Assembly: GCF_018588945.1 (NCBI RefSeq)
Contig: NZ_JAFIWA010000001.1
Location: 434,001 to 498,000 of the forward strand
Length of the DNA stretch: 64,000 bases
Source: Microbacterium flavescens
GTDB lineage: Bacteria > Actinomycetota > Actinomycetes > Actinomycetales > Microbacteriaceae
Reading direction: 5' to 3'
Positions 17,769 to 25,940 of the stretch are shown one piece after another (position 1 is the stretch's first letter; each line of letters begins with the position of its first letter). The notes under the pieces are model-generated. The model was not told the origin of the DNA. It saw nothing but the letters and a program-made list of their open reading frames with translations, and did not search any database. The position numbers and the translations under genes were made by a program.

Positions 17769-20060
17769 GTGTCAGGTGGTTCACGGAAATTCGGGATGCG
17801 GTCGCTTCGCGCGATCGCGGTGATCACGGCTGTCGTCCTGATGGTTCCGCCCCTCGCCGATTCCGGTGCTGCAGCGGCCTCTCCCGGGGCTTCCGACGAC
17901 GCCGCTCACGTGGCCGCCGCCGACCCGACGGCAACGCCGGAGCCGACCCCTGCCGGCACCCCCGACGACGCGGTCGAGGCGCCCGTCGCCCCTTCCCCCG
18001 AGCCCACGGCGGAGCCTGCTCCTTCGCCCGAGCCCACGGCCGAGCCCGATCCGACGCCGACGTCCACCCCGGCGCCGACCCCCGCCGCGACGCCGGCACC
18101 CACCCCGGCTGTGCCGGTCGAGGGCACGGCGCCCGATGCCGAGTCGAACCCCGACGGCGGGGCCGCTCCGGACGCCGAAGACGAGGGTGGTGCGGTCGCG
18201 CCGCTCGCCGTCGCCGCTCCCACAATCCCGACGGCGTCGCGCCTCGCGGGAGGGGACCGGTTCCAGACGAGCATCGCAGCGTCGCAGGCCGCGTTCCCGG
18301 GCGGAGCCGACACCGTGCTCGTCGTCGCCGGGTCGGCTGCGGTCGACGGCGCGATCGCGGCCAGCATGGCGGCGTCGCTCGCGGCACCGCTGCTGTACGT
18401 GAACTCCGGCAGCGTGCCGATGTCGATCTCGACCGAGCTGCGTCGGCTGCAGCCGACGTCGATCATCGTGGTCGGCGGGCCCGCGGTCGTCACCAACGAC
18501 GTGCTCGGTCAGCTCGACAACATCACGCCCGACGTGCGCCGCTTCGGCGGGGCCGACCGCTATGAGACGTCTCGGCTGGCGCTCGACGGGCGCGGGCAGA
18601 CGTTCGAGACCGTCTACCTCGCCGGCGGCGCCAATCTCGTCGACGTGCCGCTGGCCTCCGCCACCGCGGCCGCCACCGACCGCGGAGCCCTGATCGTCAA
18701 CGGAACGGCGCGCCCCGACAGCGCGACCATCGCCGCCCTGCGCAACGCGGGCGCGCAGACGGTCATCGTCGTGGGTGGCCTCGGAACGGTGTCGACCCAG
18801 TACGCGTCGGCTCTCGCGAGCGCCGGGTTCGACGTGTCGCGGCGCGCGGGTGCTGACCGCTACACGCAGACCGTGCTGATGGCCAAGGAGCGCACCGTCC
18901 CTGCCGCGCGGGCCATCGTCGCCAACTCCGCGACCGACGCCGATGTCGCCGTCGCGACGGCTCTCGCCGCCGTGACCCGACAGCCGCTGTACTACGCGAT
19001 CGAAAAGTGCGTCCCCGACGTGGTGTCGCAGCACCTCGACGGGCTGGGGCTGTCCGTCACGGGCGTCGGCGGGGTCTACTGGCTCGAGGCGCCGGTGCTG
19101 GCGAACGACGCCTGCTCGGCGGTCAAGGCGTCACGCCAGTCGCAGCTGAACGCGGCGATCCGCTCGACGATGGCCCAGTATCCGGGCACGTTCTCCGTCA
19201 CGGTCCGCCAGCTCGACGGCCTCGGCGAGGTGACGCACGTCAGCGGCGGAACCCGGCGCGAGCCCGCGAGCATGTTGAAGATCTTCGCCGCCTGGGCGGC
19301 CTACAAGCGCATCGAGCAGGGCAAGGCGACCACGTCGACGATGCTGCCGTCGGGTGTGGCCCTGGGCACGTGCATCCAGATCATGATCCACGTGTCCGAC
19401 AACTACTGCCACACCGACATCGTCCACTGGATCGGCATCTCGCAGATCAACGCGATGATCCGCGGAGCGGGCTTCACGAACACGTACTACGGCAGCGTCC
19501 CGCGCGGCACCAGCGTGCTGTACGCCGGCAACCGGTCCACGTCCAACGATCTCGCGTGGCTGATGGAGCGGCTGGCGAAGGGCACGATCCTGTCGAAGAA
19601 GTACAGCGACACGATCATCAACATCATGCGGACGCAGATCTGGCGGTCCCGCATCGCCTCCGGCATTCCGTCCGCCGCCCATCAGGCGAGCAAGCCGGGA
19701 GCGCTGTGGATCGCGTCCGGCCTCCTGCAGGGCGACACCGCGATCGTCAACGGGACGCGCTACTCCTACGCGATCTCGATCATCGGCGACAACGGTCCGC
19801 CGCAGGCCGCGCTGCGCGCCCTGTCGCGCACCGTGTACACGCACTTCCACGGTGGCTTCGGCGCCGCCGCGAGCTATCCGGTGAAGCAGATGGTCACCCG
19901 CACGCGATCGGTGCTGAGCGCCTCGCCGGGCGGCCCCGCAGTCACGACGCTGCCCGTCGGCGTGCAGCTGCAGGTGCATGACGCGCAGCGGGTCTGGTAC
20001 CAGGTGCAGTACGGCTCGCGGAAGCTGTGGGTGTACTACACCGGACTGCGCAATCGGTGA
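17769..20060 (+). CDS. Secreted CWB2-repeat protein with class A serine hydrolase and SH3-like domains
   Basis: About 763 residues. A signal peptide (RSLRAIAVITAVVLMVPP, with cleavage likely near GAAAA) is followed by a Pro/Thr/Glu-rich linker built of PEPTAEP-like repeats, then three cell-wall-binding-2 repeats (SRLAGGDRF, RFGGADRYETS, RRAGADRYTQT). The C-terminal half is a class A beta-lactamase-like domain with SxxK (Ser501-Met-Leu-Lys504), SDN (Ser543-Asp-Asn545) and a KxG triad KPG (Lys642). The last 60 residues resemble a bacterial SH3 domain. This points to a wall-bound hydrolase or peptidase acting on peptidoglycan stems, although inactive relatives exist. GTG 17769 is chosen because TATCGT lies upstream; the ATG at 17796 is the alternative. 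Confidence 0.82.
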   Translation: MSGGSRKFGMRSLRAIAVITAVVLMVPPLADSGAAAASPGASDDAAHVAAADPTATPEPTPAGTPDDAVEAPVAPSPEPTAEPAPSPEPTAEPDPTPTSTPAPTPAATPAPTPAVPVEGTAPDAESNPDGGAAPDAEDEGGAVAPLAVAAPTIPTASRLAGGDRFQTSIAASQAAFPGGADTVLVVAGSAAVDGAIAASMAASLAAPLLYVNSGSVPMSISTELRRLQPTSIIVVGGPAVVTNDVLGQLDNITPDVRRFGGADRYETSRLALDGRGQTFETVYLAGGANLVDVPLASATAAATDRGALIVNGTARPDSATIAALRNAGAQTVIVVGGLGTVSTQYASALASAGFDVSRRAGADRYTQTVLMAKERTVPAARAIVANSATDADVAVATALAAVTRQPLYYAIEKCVPDVVSQHLDGLGLSVTGVGGVYWLEAPVLANDACSAVKASRQSQLNAAIRSTMAQYPGTFSVTVRQLDGLGEVTHVSGGTRREPASMLKIFAAWAAYKRIEQGKATTSTMLPSGVALGTCIQIMIHVSDNYCHTDIVHWIGISQINAMIRGAGFTNTYYGSVPRGTSVLYAGNRSTSNDLAWLMERLAKGTILSKKYSDTIINIMRTQIWRSRIASGIPSAAHQASKPGALWIASGLLQGDTAIVNGTRYSYAISIIGDNGPPQAALRALSRTVYTHFHGGFGAAASYPVKQMVTRTRSVLSASPGGPAVTTLPVGVQLQVHDAQRVWYQVQYGSRKLWVYYTGLRNR

Positions 20061-20068
20061 GCCGCCGG

Positions 20069-20074
20069 TAGCGT
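20069..20074 (+). promoter_or_regulatory. -10 element of a leaderless promoter for birA
   Basis: TAGCGT lies 7 nt before the ATG at 20082, which supports that start over the GTG at 20073 inside the hexamer. Confidence 0.6.
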
Positions 20075-20081
20075 GATCGGC

Positions 20082-20879
20082 ATGCCGATCGCATCCGAAG
20101 GCTATCCGCTCGCGGCGGCCGCATCTCCCCGTGTCCAGATCGTCGAGACCACCGACTCCACGAATGCGGACGTCATCCGTCACGTCGTCGACGCGCCGGA
20201 CGAGTGGCCGCATCTGTCGCTGCTGCTGACGACCGACCAGCGCGCGGGGCGCGGCCGGCTGGATCGTACGTGGACCACACCTCCGGGGACGGCGCTGGCC
20301 CTCTCGGTCGTGGTGAGGATCGGCGCCATCCCACCCGCCTCCCGGGGCTGGATCCCCCTGGTCGCCGGGGCGGCGATGACGCGCGCGGTCGCCGGGCAGG
20401 TGCGGGGCTCTGGCCACACCCCGCGGCTCAAGTGGCCCAACGACGTGCTGCTGGACGGGTACAAGCTCTGCGGCATCCTCGCCGAGGTCGTGCCGGGGCA
20501 TCCCGACACCGTCGTGATCGGTTCGGGGATCAACACCCGCATGCCGAAGGCCGACCTGCCCGTCGAGACCGCGACGTCCTTCGAGGCGCTCGGGCTGGTG
20601 GCCGACGAGGACGCCCTCATCGCCGACTACCTCACCGCGCTGGCCGAGCAGCTCGATGCGCTCGTGGGTGCGCGCGGCAATGCGGCGACGGCCGGCGTGC
20701 TGGCCGAGGTCGAGGCGCTGTGCTCCACGATCGGCAGCGACGTCGCTGTGTCGCTGCCCGATGGCGAGGTGCTCCGAGGACGCGCGGAGCGGATCGACGA
20801 CGAGGGCAGGCTCATCGTGGTGCAGAACTCGGAGTTCGAGAGCGCGGTCTCGGCCGGCGACGTGGTCCACGTCCGCTGA
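20082..20879 (+). CDS. birA: Biotin--[acetyl-CoA-carboxylase] ligase
   Basis: 265 residues of the biotin protein ligase family without the N-terminal DNA-binding domain of E. coli BirA. Visible parts are TTDSTNAD, the biotin/ATP loop AGRGRLDRTW, LKWPNDVLLDGYKLCGILAE, and a C-terminal SH3-like cap ending near SAGDVVHV. It activates biotin as biotinyl-AMP and attaches it to the EAMKME lysine of the carboxylase alpha subunit. Its position near the carboxylase genes matches M. tuberculosis. It cannot be a direct repressor because it lacks a helix-turn-helix. Confidence 0.93.
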   Translation: MPIASEGYPLAAAASPRVQIVETTDSTNADVIRHVVDAPDEWPHLSLLLTTDQRAGRGRLDRTWTTPPGTALALSVVVRIGAIPPASRGWIPLVAGAAMTRAVAGQVRGSGHTPRLKWPNDVLLDGYKLCGILAEVVPGHPDTVVIGSGINTRMPKADLPVETATSFEALGLVADEDALIADYLTALAEQLDALVGARGNAATAGVLAEVEALCSTIGSDVAVSLPDGEVLRGRAERIDDEGRLIVVQNSEFESAVSAGDVVHVR

Positions 20880-20934
20880 CGCGCCCGCATGACGCCGAAC
20901 GGCGGTGCGCGAGCGCGGTGTCGTCCGTGACACG

Positions 20935-20940
20935 CACAAT
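20935..20940 (+). promoter_or_regulatory. -10-like element before the PH-domain gene
   Basis: CACAAT lies 6 nt before the ATG at 20947, matching the spacing of the other leaderless starts. A GGAG sits too close to the ATG to act as a ribosome site. Confidence 0.45.
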
Positions 20941-20946
20941 GGGAGC

Positions 20947-21513
20947 ATGACGCAGCCGATCAGCTACGGCGGCAGGCCGCTGACGCCGGCGCCGGGCGCA
21001 CCCACGCCAGAGCTGCGGGTGGCGCGGTTCCGCGGCCATGCGCGGCGGCTGACGTGGTCGGCGATCGTGCTCATCGCCGTCGCCGGCGCCACCGGATTCT
21101 TCTACGGCAATCTGCCTGCGCCGTTCGAGGACTGGATGCTGCTGACGGCGGCGGCCGCGGCGGTGCTGCTCCTCGTCCTGCTGCCGTTCCTCCGCTGGTG
21201 GGCGCACATCTACACGATCACCACGCGACGTGTGCTCGAACGCTCGGGAGTCCTCGCCGTCCGTCATCGGCAGCTCGACCACGTGCGCGGGTACACCATC
21301 CAGGTTCGGAGGGGTCTCCTCCAGCGGATGTGGGGTGCCGGCACCCTGACGCTGTCCAACGGCGTCGATCCCGCACTCAGGCTCGCGAACATCCCGAGTG
21401 TGGAGCTCGTCCACGAGGCGCTGGTCGACCAGGTCGAGGTCAACCAGATCCTCGCCCACCGCGACGCCCAGCCGCCCCTCCCGCCGCAGCCCCCGCTGCC
21501 CGCCAGTCGCTGA
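20947..21513 (+). CDS. PH domain-containing membrane protein
   Basis: 188 residues. Two hydrophobic segments (about 38-57 and 65-88) are followed by a bacterial PH-like domain with YTITTRRVLERSGVLAVRHRQLDHVRGYTIQ, split here as ITTRRVLERSG and RQLDHVRGYTIQ. The tail is proline-rich. It corresponds in position to the conserved transmembrane protein between birA and purK in M. tuberculosis. Its function is unknown; such proteins are membrane-bound with the domain in the cytoplasm. Confidence 0.82.
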   Translation: MTQPISYGGRPLTPAPGAPTPELRVARFRGHARRLTWSAIVLIAVAGATGFFYGNLPAPFEDWMLLTAAAAAVLLLVLLPFLRWWAHIYTITTRRVLERSGVLAVRHRQLDHVRGYTIQVRRGLLQRMWGAGTLTLSNGVDPALRLANIPSVELVHEALVDQVEVNQILAHRDAQPPLPPQPPLPASR

Positions 21514-21572
21514 CGGCTCTTGAGGTCCCCGCCGGTGCGGGATGATGGTGTTCGCAGGAGAGAGGTGGCGGC

Positions 21573-22709
21573 ATGGCGTTGCGAGTCGGAGTCGTGGGAG
21601 GCGGGCAGCTCGCCCGGATGATGATCGCACCGGCGGTCGAACTGGGCATCGAGCTTCGCGTGCTCGCCGAGGAGGCCGGGATGTCGGCATCGCTCGCCGC
21701 CACAGCCGTCGGCGACTATCGCGACACGGAGACGGTGCTCGCGTTCGCTCGGGACGTCGACGTCGTCACCTTCGACCACGAACACGTCCCGCAGGACGTG
21801 CTGACGGCGCTCGTCGACGCGGGCATCGCGGTCCACCCCGGCCCCGAGACGCTCGCCGTCGCGCAGGACAAGCTCGTCATGCGGGCGAGGATGACGGAGC
21901 TCGGAATGCCGCAGCCGGACTGGGCCGCGGTGACGGGCGCCGAGGAGCTTCAGGCCTTCCTGGACGCCCACGGCGGCCGCGCCGTCGTGAAGACGCCACG
22001 GGGCGGCTACGACGGCAAGGGAGTCCGCGTGGTCGGCGCGGCGACCGAGGCCGACGACTGGTTCGCCGCTCTGGCCGAGGACGCGAGGGGAGGAGCCCTC
22101 CTGGTCGAGGAGCTCGTCGATTTCTCGCGCGAGCTCGCCCAGCAGGTGGCGCGACGGCCCTCCGGCGAGATCGCCGTCTATCCGGTCGTCGAGACCGTGC
22201 AGCGCGACGGCGTCTGCGCTGAAGTGCTCGCCCCGGCTCCGCACGGCACGGAGCGCCTGCCCTCCGTCGCCGCCGAGATCGGCGTGGCCATCGCGGAAGG
22301 GCTGAACGTCACCGGGATGCTGGCGGTCGAGCTCTTCGAGACGACCGACGAGCGGCTGCTCGTCAACGAGCTCGCCATGCGGCCGCACAACAGCGGTCAC
22401 TGGACGCAGGACGGCGCTGTCACCAGCCAGTTCGAGCAGCACCTGCGTTCGGTCCTCGATCTGCCGCTCGGCAGCACCGATCCGACCGCGCCGTGGTCGG
22501 TCATGATCAACGTGCTGGGCGGTCCGGCGGAAGCCCCCCTCGACGCGCGGTTCGCGGCTGCGATGGCAGACCAGCCCGAAGCCAAGGTGCACACGTACGG
22601 CAAGGCGCCCCGGCCCGGACGCAAGGTCGGGCACGTCAACGTGAGCGGCGACGATCTCGACGATGTCGCATACCGGGCGCGGGCCGCGGCATCCTTCTTC
22701 CAGGACTGA
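21573..22709 (+). CDS. purK: 5-(carboxyamino)imidazole ribonucleotide synthase
   Basis: 378 residues with an ATP-grasp fold. It uses ATP and bicarbonate to carboxylate AIR in purine synthesis. Visible parts are VGVVGGGQLARMM at the start, TFDHEHVP, the nucleotide loop KTPRGGYDGKGV, LVEELVDFSRELA, and the C-terminal NELAMRPHNSGHWTQDG. The ATG at 21573 is preceded by a purine-rich GGAGAGAGGTGG, so it is leadered. PurE follows after 65 bp with its own promoter. Confidence 0.95.
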   Translation: MALRVGVVGGGQLARMMIAPAVELGIELRVLAEEAGMSASLAATAVGDYRDTETVLAFARDVDVVTFDHEHVPQDVLTALVDAGIAVHPGPETLAVAQDKLVMRARMTELGMPQPDWAAVTGAEELQAFLDAHGGRAVVKTPRGGYDGKGVRVVGAATEADDWFAALAEDARGGALLVEELVDFSRELAQQVARRPSGEIAVYPVVETVQRDGVCAEVLAPAPHGTERLPSVAAEIGVAIAEGLNVTGMLAVELFETTDERLLVNELAMRPHNSGHWTQDGAVTSQFEQHLRSVLDLPLGSTDPTAPWSVMINVLGGPAEAPLDARFAAAMADQPEAKVHTYGKAPRPGRKVGHVNVSGDDLDDVAYRARAAASFFQD

Positions 22710-22762
22710 GCGCGATCGCGAGGCGGGCCGCGGCGTTGCGGGTTTCTTCCAGGCGCGCCCCC

Positions 22763-22768
22763 TAGCCT
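22763..22768 (+). promoter_or_regulatory. -10 element of a leaderless promoter for purE
   Basis: TAGCCT lies 6 nt before the GTG at 22775. Confidence 0.6.
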
Positions 22769-22774
22769 TGTCGG

Positions 22775-23290
22775 GTGACTCGCCCGCTGCACTCTTCCGA
22801 CGCGCCCATGGTCGGCGTCGTCATGGGATCCGACTCGGACTGGCGGGTGATGAGCGATGCCTCGCAGCTGCTCACCGACTTCGGCGTCCCGCACGAGGTC
22901 GAGGTCGTCTCGGCGCATCGCACGCCCGACAAGCTCATGCGGTACGGGCGCGAGGCGCGCGGCCGCGGGATGAAGGCCATCATCGCCGGAGCCGGCGGTG
23001 CGGCGCACCTCCCGGGCATGCTCGCCTCCGTCACGGCGCTCCCCGTCATCGGCGTTCCCGTGCAGCTGGCGACCCTCGACGGCCTGGACTCGCTGCTGAG
23101 CATCGTGCAGATGCCCGCGGGGATCCCTGTCGCCACCGTCTCGATCAACGGCGCGAAGAACGCCGGGCTGCTCGCCGTGCGCATCCTCGCGGCCTCGGAC
23201 TCCGCGCTCGCCGCGCAGGTCGAGGACTACGCCCGCACGCTGGAAGCGCAGGTCGACGAGAAGAACCGGCGGCTCAAGGAGAACCTGTGA
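22775..23290 (+). CDS. purE: 5-(carboxyamino)imidazole ribonucleotide mutase
   Basis: 171 residues, the class I PurE length. It moves the carboxyl group from N5 to C4 of CAIR, the step after PurK. Signature parts are [36 protein letters not shown] and [20 protein letters not shown]. The GTG start follows a leaderless -10. Its stop overlaps the GTG of the LCP gene (GTGA). Confidence 0.95.
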   Translation: MTRPLHSSDAPMVGVVMGSDSDWRVMSDASQLLTDFGVPHEVEVVSAHRTPDKLMRYGREARGRGMKAIIAGAGGAAHLPGMLASVTALPVIGVPVQLATLDGLDSLLSIVQMPAGIPVATVSINGAKNAGLLAVRILAASDSALAAQVEDYARTLEAQVDEKNRRLKENL

Positions 23291-24723
23291 CCGTCGCGAG
23301 TCCGCCGCGCCTCTCGGCGGCGCAGCGCGTGCCGCAGGTCGTCGAGGAGCGGCCGCTGCGCTACCCCGACCCGTCCTCGCGCGCCATGATGACGCGACGC
23401 GGATGGTGGCTCGTCCTGCTCAACTTCGTCCTGCCCGGATCGGCCCAGGCGCTCGCCGGCAATCGGCGCCTCGCGCGCATCGGGCTCGGCGCGACGCTCG
23501 CCCTGTGGCTGGCTGCGGTGCTCGCGGTGCTGTGCGCGCTCCTGTGGCAGCCGGTCTTCCTGACGGTCGTCACCAACTGGTTCGCCCTGATCGCGCTGCA
23601 GGTTCTGCTGGTCGCCTATGCCGTGCTGTGGATCGTTCTCACGGTCGACACCCTCCGGCTGGTCCGGCTGGTCCGGACCGGTCGCGTCGCGCGCTTCGGC
23701 ATCGCGGCGGTGGCGATCGCGCTGCTCGTGGTCGCCAGCGGCACCGCCGCGTACGCGGCGAGCGCCGCCGGAACCGCGCGCGACACCCTCGGCGCCATCT
23801 TCGGCGCGAGCGGCCCGGCGGTGGAGCCCTCCGACGGCTACTACAACATCCTCCTTCTCGGCGCCGACAGCGGCGCGGGCCGCGACTCCATGCGCTTCGA
23901 CAGCATCTCGGTGGTGTCGGTCAACGCCGAGACGGGCGCGACGACGATCACCGGCATCCCTCGCGACATGCCCGGCTTCCCGTTCGCGGAGGGTCCGATG
24001 CAGGACCGCTACCCGAACGGGCACGAGGGTCACTCCGACCCCGACTGCGGATGGGGGAGCGGGATCAACCAGCTCCGCACGGAGGTCGAGGTCTGTCAGG
24101 ACGGCAGCTCCCTCTACCCCGACGCCGTCGACAACGGCTCGGCACCGGCCATCGAAGCGACGAAGGACGCGGCGGAGGGCATTCTGGGCGTCGAGATCCC
24201 GTACTACGTGTTCATCGACATGCACGGGTTCGCTGCCCTCGTCGACTCGCTCGGCGGCGTCGAGATCGACGTCGAGAAGCGCCTGCCGAAGGGTGGCGGA
24301 CCGGCGTACAACGGGCAGCCCGTCGACGAGTGGGCCATCGGGTGGATCGAGGCCGGGCCCCAGCACATGAACGGCGACACTGCTCAGTGGTACGCCCGGT
24401 CCCGGTACACGACGAACGACTTCGACCGGATGGAGCGTCAGCGCATTCTGCAGCAGGCGATGCTCGCGCAGTTCACCCCGCAGACGGTGCTCACCCGCTT
24501 CCAGGACGTCGCGGCCGCCGGCGCCGACGTCGTCCAGACCGACCTGCCGCAGTCGCTGCTCCCGTTCCTGGCGGAGCTCGCACTCAAGGCGAAGGAGCTG
24601 CCGGTCCAGACGATCGAGCTGACGCCGGAGGGCGGCATCGACGAGCACGATCCGGACTACGCCTACATCCAGGAGCTGGTGCGCACCACGCTCCACCCCC
24701 CGAGCCCCAGCCCGGAGGCCTGA
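23287..24723 (+). CDS. LytR-CpsA-Psr (LCP) family ligase
   Basis: 478 residues. The cytoplasmic N-terminus is followed by about four hydrophobic segments (up to about 165), more than the single helix usual in the family, then an extracellular LCP domain. Conserved parts are [21 protein letters not shown], split as LLLGADS and RFDSI, then GIPRDMPG, and the arginine-rich [18 protein letters not shown] enzymes transfer lipid-linked wall polymers to peptidoglycan. It is coupled to purE by a GTGA overlap with AAGGAG upstream. With the polysaccharide genes following, it is a good candidate for attaching their product to the wall. Confidence 0.9.
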   Translation: MTVASPPRLSAAQRVPQVVEERPLRYPDPSSRAMMTRRGWWLVLLNFVLPGSAQALAGNRRLARIGLGATLALWLAAVLAVLCALLWQPVFLTVVTNWFALIALQVLLVAYAVLWIVLTVDTLRLVRLVRTGRVARFGIAAVAIALLVVASGTAAYAASAAGTARDTLGAIFGASGPAVEPSDGYYNILLLGADSGAGRDSMRFDSISVVSVNAETGATTITGIPRDMPGFPFAEGPMQDRYPNGHEGHSDPDCGWGSGINQLRTEVEVCQDGSSLYPDAVDNGSAPAIEATKDAAEGILGVEIPYYVFIDMHGFAALVDSLGGVEIDVEKRLPKGGGPAYNGQPVDEWAIGWIEAGPQHMNGDTAQWYARSRYTTNDFDRMERQRILQQAMLAQFTPQTVLTRFQDVAAAGADVVQTDLPQSLLPFLAELALKAKELPVQTIELTPEGGIDEHDPDYAYIQELVRTTLHPPSPSPEA

Positions 24724-24725
24724 CG

Positions 24726-25844
24726 GTGGTCGCCACGCTGCGAGTCATGGTCGATCAGCTGGTCGTCCCGACGGAGCCCCCGCTGGTCGAGGCATCCCGC
24801 GATCTCACTCGCGCCCTGATCGCAGGTGCGCCCGCCGGGTGCGAGGTCGAGGCGATCGCGCCGGCCGGGGGAGCCGACATCGACCTACCCGGGGTCGCGA
24901 GCGTGCGCCGCACCGCGCTGCCCCGGCGCGAGCTCGCCGCCGCGCTCCAGCTCGGCGTGGGCACCGGAATCGGCGGCGGCATGATCCATTCGCCGACGCT
25001 CCTCGCCCCGCTCGTGCGCCACGACCGCGTCCACGACCACGACCAGACCGTCGTGACCGTCTGGGACCTGCGCCCGTGGGAGTCACCCGGCGAGCTCACG
25101 CGGTCGGCCGCGGCGTGGCACCGCGCCATGCTCAAGCGCGCCGTCCGGTTCGCCGATGCGGTCGTCGCCCCCACACACGCGATCGCACAGCGACTCGCGG
25201 AGCTCGCGCCGCTCGGTGATCGCCTGCGCGTCGTCAGCGGTGCGTCCCCGCTCGGCTTCGCGGTTCCCACCGACGAGGTCGGCCGCCGGCGCTCGATCGA
25301 TCTGCCCGAGGGGTTCGTCCTCCTGAGCGGCGGCCCGGCGTCCTCCGACGGCCTCGAGGTCGGCTTCGCCGCAATCGCCGCGTCTGGGGTCGATCTGCCG
25401 GTGGTGGTCATCGACGTGGAGGAGGGGCACGAACCGGCCGTCGCCGAGCTCGCCGCCGCGGCGGGGCTGCCCGAGCGGCGCCTGCACGTGCGCGGTGCGC
25501 TGGATGCCGCCGACCGCGCCGCCGTCTTCGGAGCCGCGCTCGCGTTCGTGGCGCCGTCGCGACGCGCCGCGTTCCCGTGGCGGGTCGTTGACGCCCTCAC
25601 CCTCGGCATCCCGCTCCTCGCCGCCGACTCCGACGTGCATCGCGAGGTGATCTTCGACGGCGGCGAGCTGGTGTCGGCTCCGGATGCCGCGGCCCTGGCC
25701 GACGGTCTGGCCGACGCCCTCAGCCGGTCGCTCGCCTCGACGGCAGCGGCAGATCGCCTCGCGGTCCTGGCAGGCGACCGCGGCCGGAGCTTCTCCTGGC
25801 GGGAGGCCGCCGACAAGGTGTGGCACCTGCACGCCGAACTCTGA
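24726..25844 (+). CDS. Glycosyltransferase family 4-like protein
   Basis: 372 residues. The N-terminal half is divergent; the second half shows a GT-B nucleotide-sugar fold with LSGGPASSDGLEVGFAA, LHVRGALDAADRAAVF and a donor-site region VAPSRRAAFPWRVVDALTLGIPLLA. It starts at GTG 24726, 2 nt after the LCP stop. It probably adds a sugar to the same wall polymer. Donor and acceptor are unknown. Confidence 0.8.
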   Translation: MVATLRVMVDQLVVPTEPPLVEASRDLTRALIAGAPAGCEVEAIAPAGGADIDLPGVASVRRTALPRRELAAALQLGVGTGIGGGMIHSPTLLAPLVRHDRVHDHDQTVVTVWDLRPWESPGELTRSAAAWHRAMLKRAVRFADAVVAPTHAIAQRLAELAPLGDRLRVVSGASPLGFAVPTDEVGRRRSIDLPEGFVLLSGGPASSDGLEVGFAAIAASGVDLPVVVIDVEEGHEPAVAELAAAAGLPERRLHVRGALDAADRAAVFGAALAFVAPSRRAAFPWRVVDALTLGIPLLAADSDVHREVIFDGGELVSAPDAAALADGLADALSRSLASTAAADRLAVLAGDRGRSFSWREAADKVWHLHAEL

Positions 25845-25905
25845 CGCGAGTCGCCCGCGCAGAGGCTGGGAGACGCGTGTCGAAGCGCGGATCACAGTCT
25901 TCGTG

Positions 25906-25934
25906 TTGTACTCATCCGTCACATCCGTCACACT
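25906..25934 (+). promoter_or_regulatory. Promoter of the lysozyme-like CWB2 gene
   Basis: TTGTAC (25906-25911) and CACACT (25929-25934) are separated by 17 bp, and the ATG at 25941 follows 6 nt later, so the transcript may be leaderless. A 9-bp direct repeat CATCCGTCA lies in the spacer and across the -10. Confidence 0.5.
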
Positions 25935-25940
25935 GGTCGC

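Noticed and set aside
17781..19034. A 417-residue leftward frame opposite the CWB2/serine-hydrolase gene
   Set aside because: No domain, and the opposite strand encodes clear CWB2 repeats; typical antisense shadow in high-GC DNA.
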